Positions 59,246-64,000 of a stretch of 64,000 bases of DNA are shown here, in pieces. The stretch comes from Gymnorhina tibicen (lineage: Eukaryota > Chordata > Aves > Passeriformes > Artamidae): contig VXAZ01007995.1 in the NCBI GenBank assembly GCA_013399875.1, forward strand, positions 3,389,486 through 3,453,485, in the 5' to 3' direction. Each line of letters starts with the position of its first letter. Position 1 is the stretch's first letter. The notes beneath the pieces are model-generated. The model searched no databases, was not told where the DNA came from, and saw nothing but the letters and a program-made list of their open reading frames with translations. The position numbers and the translations under genes are program-made.

Positions 59246-62200
59246 ACATGTGTTAGTGTTTGATAAATTGCCCAAAAGTTGCATTAGCTAATAAGTATAA
59301 GAACAAAACGAAATAGTTTCATCTGTTTTTATAATAAGACAAAGAGCATCATGGGAGCATACACGGTGGTCATGAATAAAAGAGAAACATTCATTTATGA
59401 TAATTGGTTTCAGCTCCCCGTTTGGCTGGTTCTTGTGACCTAAATGTATCCAGTTGTTTCCTTTCTTTCCCGTTGGTTTTTGGGTCACTCCTAATGGTTT
59501 AATTCAACAAAAAATGTCTACCATTTCCTGTAACCTCTGTCTTTTTTCATTCCTCCTTCCAAAATGTTTTTTTTCTGTGCAGCATCTAGAGAAATCTCCC
59601 TCTCTCTCTCTCCCTCTGTTTCCTTCCAAGTGAACAAAGTCAATATTGTTGACAGAGAAAAGGTTTAACTCCAGGCAAAAGGAAAAAAAAAGTAATAGTC
59701 ATTTATTTGTCTCCACTTCTGAGTTCACAAGGGTTTTTTGTTTGATCCTGGCGGTCAAGACTTTGACACGGAACATGCCCCCTCTGACCATGAACAATTT
59801 ATGGAGGGAGAAAGAGACAAAAATCCTCATTCATGTTTAAGAAAGCAAAGGAAATGGCTGTAGATTAATATTTGTGCATTTGTAGCAAAATTTCTGATAG
59901 GTCTGTAACACATTCAACCACCCTAGTTGAGAAACACAAGAGGCAAAATTCAGCCCTGGAGAGTTGAGTTTTGTTACTCTTGGACACCTTTCAAAACATC
60001 AGCCCTCATTCTGCTTTTCTTAGGGCAGCTTTTTCCTCCAGCAGCGAGTGAAAAACATTGTATGGCATTTGCAGGGAGGCGGCGCACGCTGGCAGGGGTT
60101 ACCTTGCAGCGCAGGCAGGGAGCACTTGCCGTGGTCTTCCCATTTGCACTCATGCCTGACACTCCCTGAACACTGCAAAGTGCTTTTACATCTCCCATTT
60201 ACCCTGCTCAAAGTGACAAGGAATGAATTTTCCAGCACGAGGCCCTGAGTTCGAGCTGGTGGGAGATGTGGTGCAGCACAGCACTGGGATGCCAGAAGGG
60301 TGTTAGCAGGGATACCCTAATCATGTGCCATGAGGAGCCCTGTTTCATCACATTAAAACTTTTGGGGCTGAAATTCTCCTTTGCCAGGTGTCTGCCTCCA
60401 GCAGACTTTTCTAGGAAATCACAAGGAGGGTGGGAGAGGGGGAGGTCTGGCAGTTTTCCAACACGAGATTAGAGAAAAGTGCTTAGTCGATATAAAAATT
60501 CTAACAATTATTTTTTTGGAGTCTCTCTCACGCCTCCATCTTCTGGAAAGGAGACTGGAAATTTGGTGTCACCCTGGGAACAGGGATGTGCCTTTTACAT
60601 CCAAATTTGGCAAAGTGAAAAGCCTTTGAATACATCCCACTGAAGATTTATTAGCCTCTGGGAGAAAAACCTCTACAGATTGTGTCTGCCTTGATCTTGC
60701 TCCATTTTGGGGCTTCTAGGGCTTGCTTCTTCTGGGGATTGCTCAGGACTTTCCTTGCTATAATTCCCTTCTTGGCTGCTGGACACGACTGTGGCTCTGG
60801 GCACCAGAAGAGAGAGCAAGAAAGCCATCCCTGTCATCTCAGCCCCTGGGCTCCCACCACGTCCCTCACTGCCCAAATCAAGCAAAGAGGAAAGCAACAG
60901 AACTGCAAAGCAGGAGAAATGGGGCAAGGACCAGGGAGAAGCCAGGAACAAACACCTGGAGGGAGAGACTGAGCCCATAGGGATGCTTGATATGACATCA
61001 GGGAATTGGGATGAGGCAGAAAAACGAGCCAGGATAGTCTAGCAATGATATATAATAAAAGCATAGATAAAGCATATGCACAAGGAAGGTGATGAAGGCC
61101 ACAGATAAGGCCTTAATTCTCATGTTTCAAGGCTTCTGAATTTCAGCTTTAATTTCTCATGTAAAGCAGTTTGTGTCTGTTATTATTTCTAGAGTACCCC
61201 GAGCTCTCCACCAAACAGACCAGGAAACCAAACACCAAAGCATCTTACTGCTACACCAAACACCCACTGAAACAGCTGACAGGCCAAAAAGAATGGCAGG
61301 AAGACGTAATTAGAGGGCAGAGATAGTCAGATTAGAAAACGCCATAATTTTGAGTATGCTGATGGTATGCATGAGGTGTAGTGAACTGCAGCAGTAAATC
61401 AAAGTCTGCTCTCGGAACTCTCACACGGCTGCTATCCAGAGACCCTCTGGCTGGAAATCATTTCCCCACAAAATCACGGGCATGACATAAATATTCATGT
61501 GATTTTAACTATACAGTATCTAGGAAGTTTTTAACCCTTAAGAACCACCGTTCCTTGCAACCTTGAGCAGCAGAAATTCTAGCTTTCTGTTGCTGAAATC
61601 CGTACTTGCCCATCGCATTACACGCCTCAGAGGCTGAGGCTTTCAGAAAAGAAATCCCAGCTGGAGAAACTCCTGCTAAAGTCATGGGCATCACCAACAC
61701 TTTGTAAAGTGGCAGTACCCACTCTTAAGCATGCAGTGGAGGCTGGGAGTATAAATGTGTTCAGGATATGATAGGACACATTTGGAGAGGACAGCTGTAT
61801 CTGCAGCTAGTAAACACTGAGGTCTAAGCACAAATTGCATCATGTGCAACTGCTGGAGGATGCTGGAGGACTATTGCTGGCAGCTGGGTCCAGGAGCTCT
61901 CCATCAGGGCAGGTTTTCTACTCTCTAGAGAGGCTGCCGCAGCTGAGCTCTTTGTCACAGCCTGGATCTGGAATGACCAACCCTTAGCTCTCGGAACAAC
62001 AACTCACATGTGCCATCACCAAGGGTCATGCAAAGACTCTCCCGCCCGCGAGGGAGGAACAGCCACTGCCTTCCCTGAAACAGTCCCACCTTGGCTGCTC
62101 TGGTGTGGGGATGTATTTGGCATAACCCCCATGCCCTCTGCAGCATCACCCAGCACAGATAGAGCCTCAGAGAATTTGGCTGCAAATCAACGCACCTCCC

Positions 62201-64000
62201 CTACCAGTACAACAAAGCTTGTGACTGCAGGAAAAACAGCATGAGGAAGGGCCAGAGAACTCCTTACACGTCAGAAAATTAAAACCCACTGTCTAGACAA
62301 GAGATCAGGAATTATCTTAAATTTCAAGCAGTGATAATTGACCAAGGGGACAGAGAAGGAAAAAGGAGAAAGCCTTTATTGACAAAAAGGATGATTCTTT
62401 TTGGGTACATCATACCAACAAGGGGAAACTATTTGATTTCACTGTTAGTGCTGCTAAAAGATGACTGCAGCAAGTTTTGTTCCTAGTTCTGCACTTTCCT
62501 ATCATGGAAAGCCCATGTGTTTCATCATGTACAGTCCTGGTGCCAAAACTTCTCAAAGGAGACAGGTTTGTTACTGGACAGGACAGCTGCTTTGTGTCTG
62601 CATGCACGAGTCATGAATGAACACATGACTGAAGGGAACTGCAAATCTTAAAACACGACAGGCATCAAAATGTTATTGCATCCTCTCAACAGCTTCAGAA
62701 AACTGTTTTTATCTAAGGTTATCAAACCAGGGATGACAGCGGAGCCGATTTCTACTCAATAATCACAGAAAACCACTACACCACAGACTTTCCAACAGAA
62801 CAGACTGAGTACCTTTGTGGGGGAAAACTAGCACAGTGCAGAATACTCAAACACATTATGGATAAGGTTTAACATCCAAATCTGCAGCTACTTCAGAAAT
62901 ACAAAGATGTACCTTTAGCAATAGACTCTGGTTCAGTATATCCCACTTATCTCAATAACACTTTAAGATGAACTGCATTCTACACAAAAGCAGGCATGAC
63001 AGCAAACTTTGCATTTACAAAGCACTTCTGTTCCCTGTTTTAGATGATCACATCTCATTCTTGAAGGGGACTTTTACACATCTCCCAGCTGCACAAAGGT
63101 TCTACATAGCTGTTGGTGTGTGGGTTTAGCTGCAAGAAGTGACTGGCTTTAAATATTATCAAATGATTTCAATTGGATTAATTAAGCAGCTTCCTTACAT
63201 CCCCAAACACCCCCAATTAACCATGCAGCTCTAGGAGCACTGGATTTCCATCTTTAGAGATGCTGGGGTGAGCCTTTCCATTCATACTGAATTGACCATG
63301 AAATAAAAAAGCTCACTCTCTCCTGAAGTACAAAGAATTAGGCTACTATAAATAAGGCTTGGGCTGGATCTTGCTCTGCACAGGGCTCTGCACAGTCACT
63401 CATATCTCCAGCTTACACACACTAACAGTGAGTGCATGAAAACAGCTGTGCCATTTTTCCATGTCATTCCACTCAGCCATGTGCTTCTGAAATGGTTCCA
63501 TTTCATTATACGCCTGAATATGCTTTCTCCTGTTTCGCTGTTGCACCAAATAAAAGATATCTCTAACTTAAAAAACAAAAAAACCACCAAATCCCAAAAC
63601 AAGTGACTCTTGCATGAACACATGAGCACATTCTATCATACTCCTTTTATTTTCCCCTTTTACTGACCTCTCCTGTGTGCTACCCAGTTCACTGAAGGGT
63701 GTGTTAACATGCACGGCGTGTCAGTGTATTTCCATGGGTTGGGATTTGGGAGAGGTTTTGCATATGAGAGTAGGAATCGCTCGCCTTGCAAGCTATGTGG
63801 ATGACATGCTTCTCGTTATGACAGACAACCTGCTCTGTTCCCAGCTGCAGGGTGCTCAAGGCACACGTTCCCTTCCTTCTGCCAGGGGCTGGGGCTTCTT
63901 TCACAGGTGCCAAATGGCAGCTTGGGGCGGTTCACCTGATGTTTCCAAGTCCAGCATCAGGCTGCCATTGTCATGACCCTGTGAAGAGCAGCTCTGCCAA
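59246..64000. other. Unique noncoding sequence to window end
   Basis: No gene recognised. A CT-rich run (59594-59618) and a GC-rich, CpG-bearing patch (60045-60130) are visible. A plus frame near the end (63677-63976) contains a YVDDMLLV string, discussed as a finding. Confidence 0.5.
59594..59618 (+). repeat. CT-rich pyrimidine tract
   Basis: CTCCCTCTCTCTCTCTCC-like run, all pyrimidine over about 25 bases (purine on the minus strand). Confidence 0.8.

Noticed and set aside
60240..60275. GAGTTCGAGCTGG as a tRNA T-arm
   Set aside because: No matching acceptor, D or anticodon arms around it.

Overview
The window reads as noncoding vertebrate DNA, almost certainly from a bird. The evidence is a set of 3'-truncated CR1 retrotransposon tails. 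Three are clear: 9505-9620 (+), 17771-18096 (-) and 20903-21180 (+). They carry the CR1 3' terminal octamer repeats, and two still show the readable C-terminus of CR1 ORF2p. A solitary endogenous-retrovirus LTR at about 41979-42433 (-) has the look of passerine LTRs, so a songbird is my best guess; that part is recollection of the family style, not a search result. Few mobile elements are visible by eye (I estimate only a few percent of the window), which is normal for birds.

I found no convincing protein-coding gene, tRNA, rRNA or CRISPR array. The open frames are short, lie on both strands and match no family I know, apart from the two CR1 tails. I read the window as intergenic or deep intronic sequence. 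Several stretches look like candidate regulatory DNA, from clustered TAAT/ATTA homeodomain cores or from CpG retained in otherwise ordinary sequence.

Layout. 1-9 kb: unique sequence, a 22-bp perfect palindrome (519-540), a degraded CR1 (about 4655-4915) and an unidentified minus-strand coding-like stretch (7746-7940). 9-23 kb: the densest repeat stretch, with three clear CR1 tails, one faint one and two or more ancient MIR/CORE-SINE fossils. 23-41 kb: long AT-rich unique sequence with homopolymers, a 2-base N gap at 28683 and a 69-base N gap at 39980-40048. 42 kb: solo LTR. 46.1-46.5 kb: a short CpG island with a GC hairpin and a G-quadruplex-type run. 47.7-55.4 kb: four A-run plus GA-repeat tracts about 2.5 kb apart. 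51.8 kb: a recognisable MIR. 57.0-57.26 kb: an element of ordinary GC with undepleted CpG. 57.3-64 kb: unique sequence with an inverted repeat in an AT-rich block (59215-59245) and a reverse-transcriptase-like YVDD string near the end (63794), probably chance.

No operon-like or cooperating gene set is present. The most interesting candidates for function are the CpG island complex at 46 kb and the CpG-retaining element at 57 kb. No new biological system can be demonstrated from the sequence alone.
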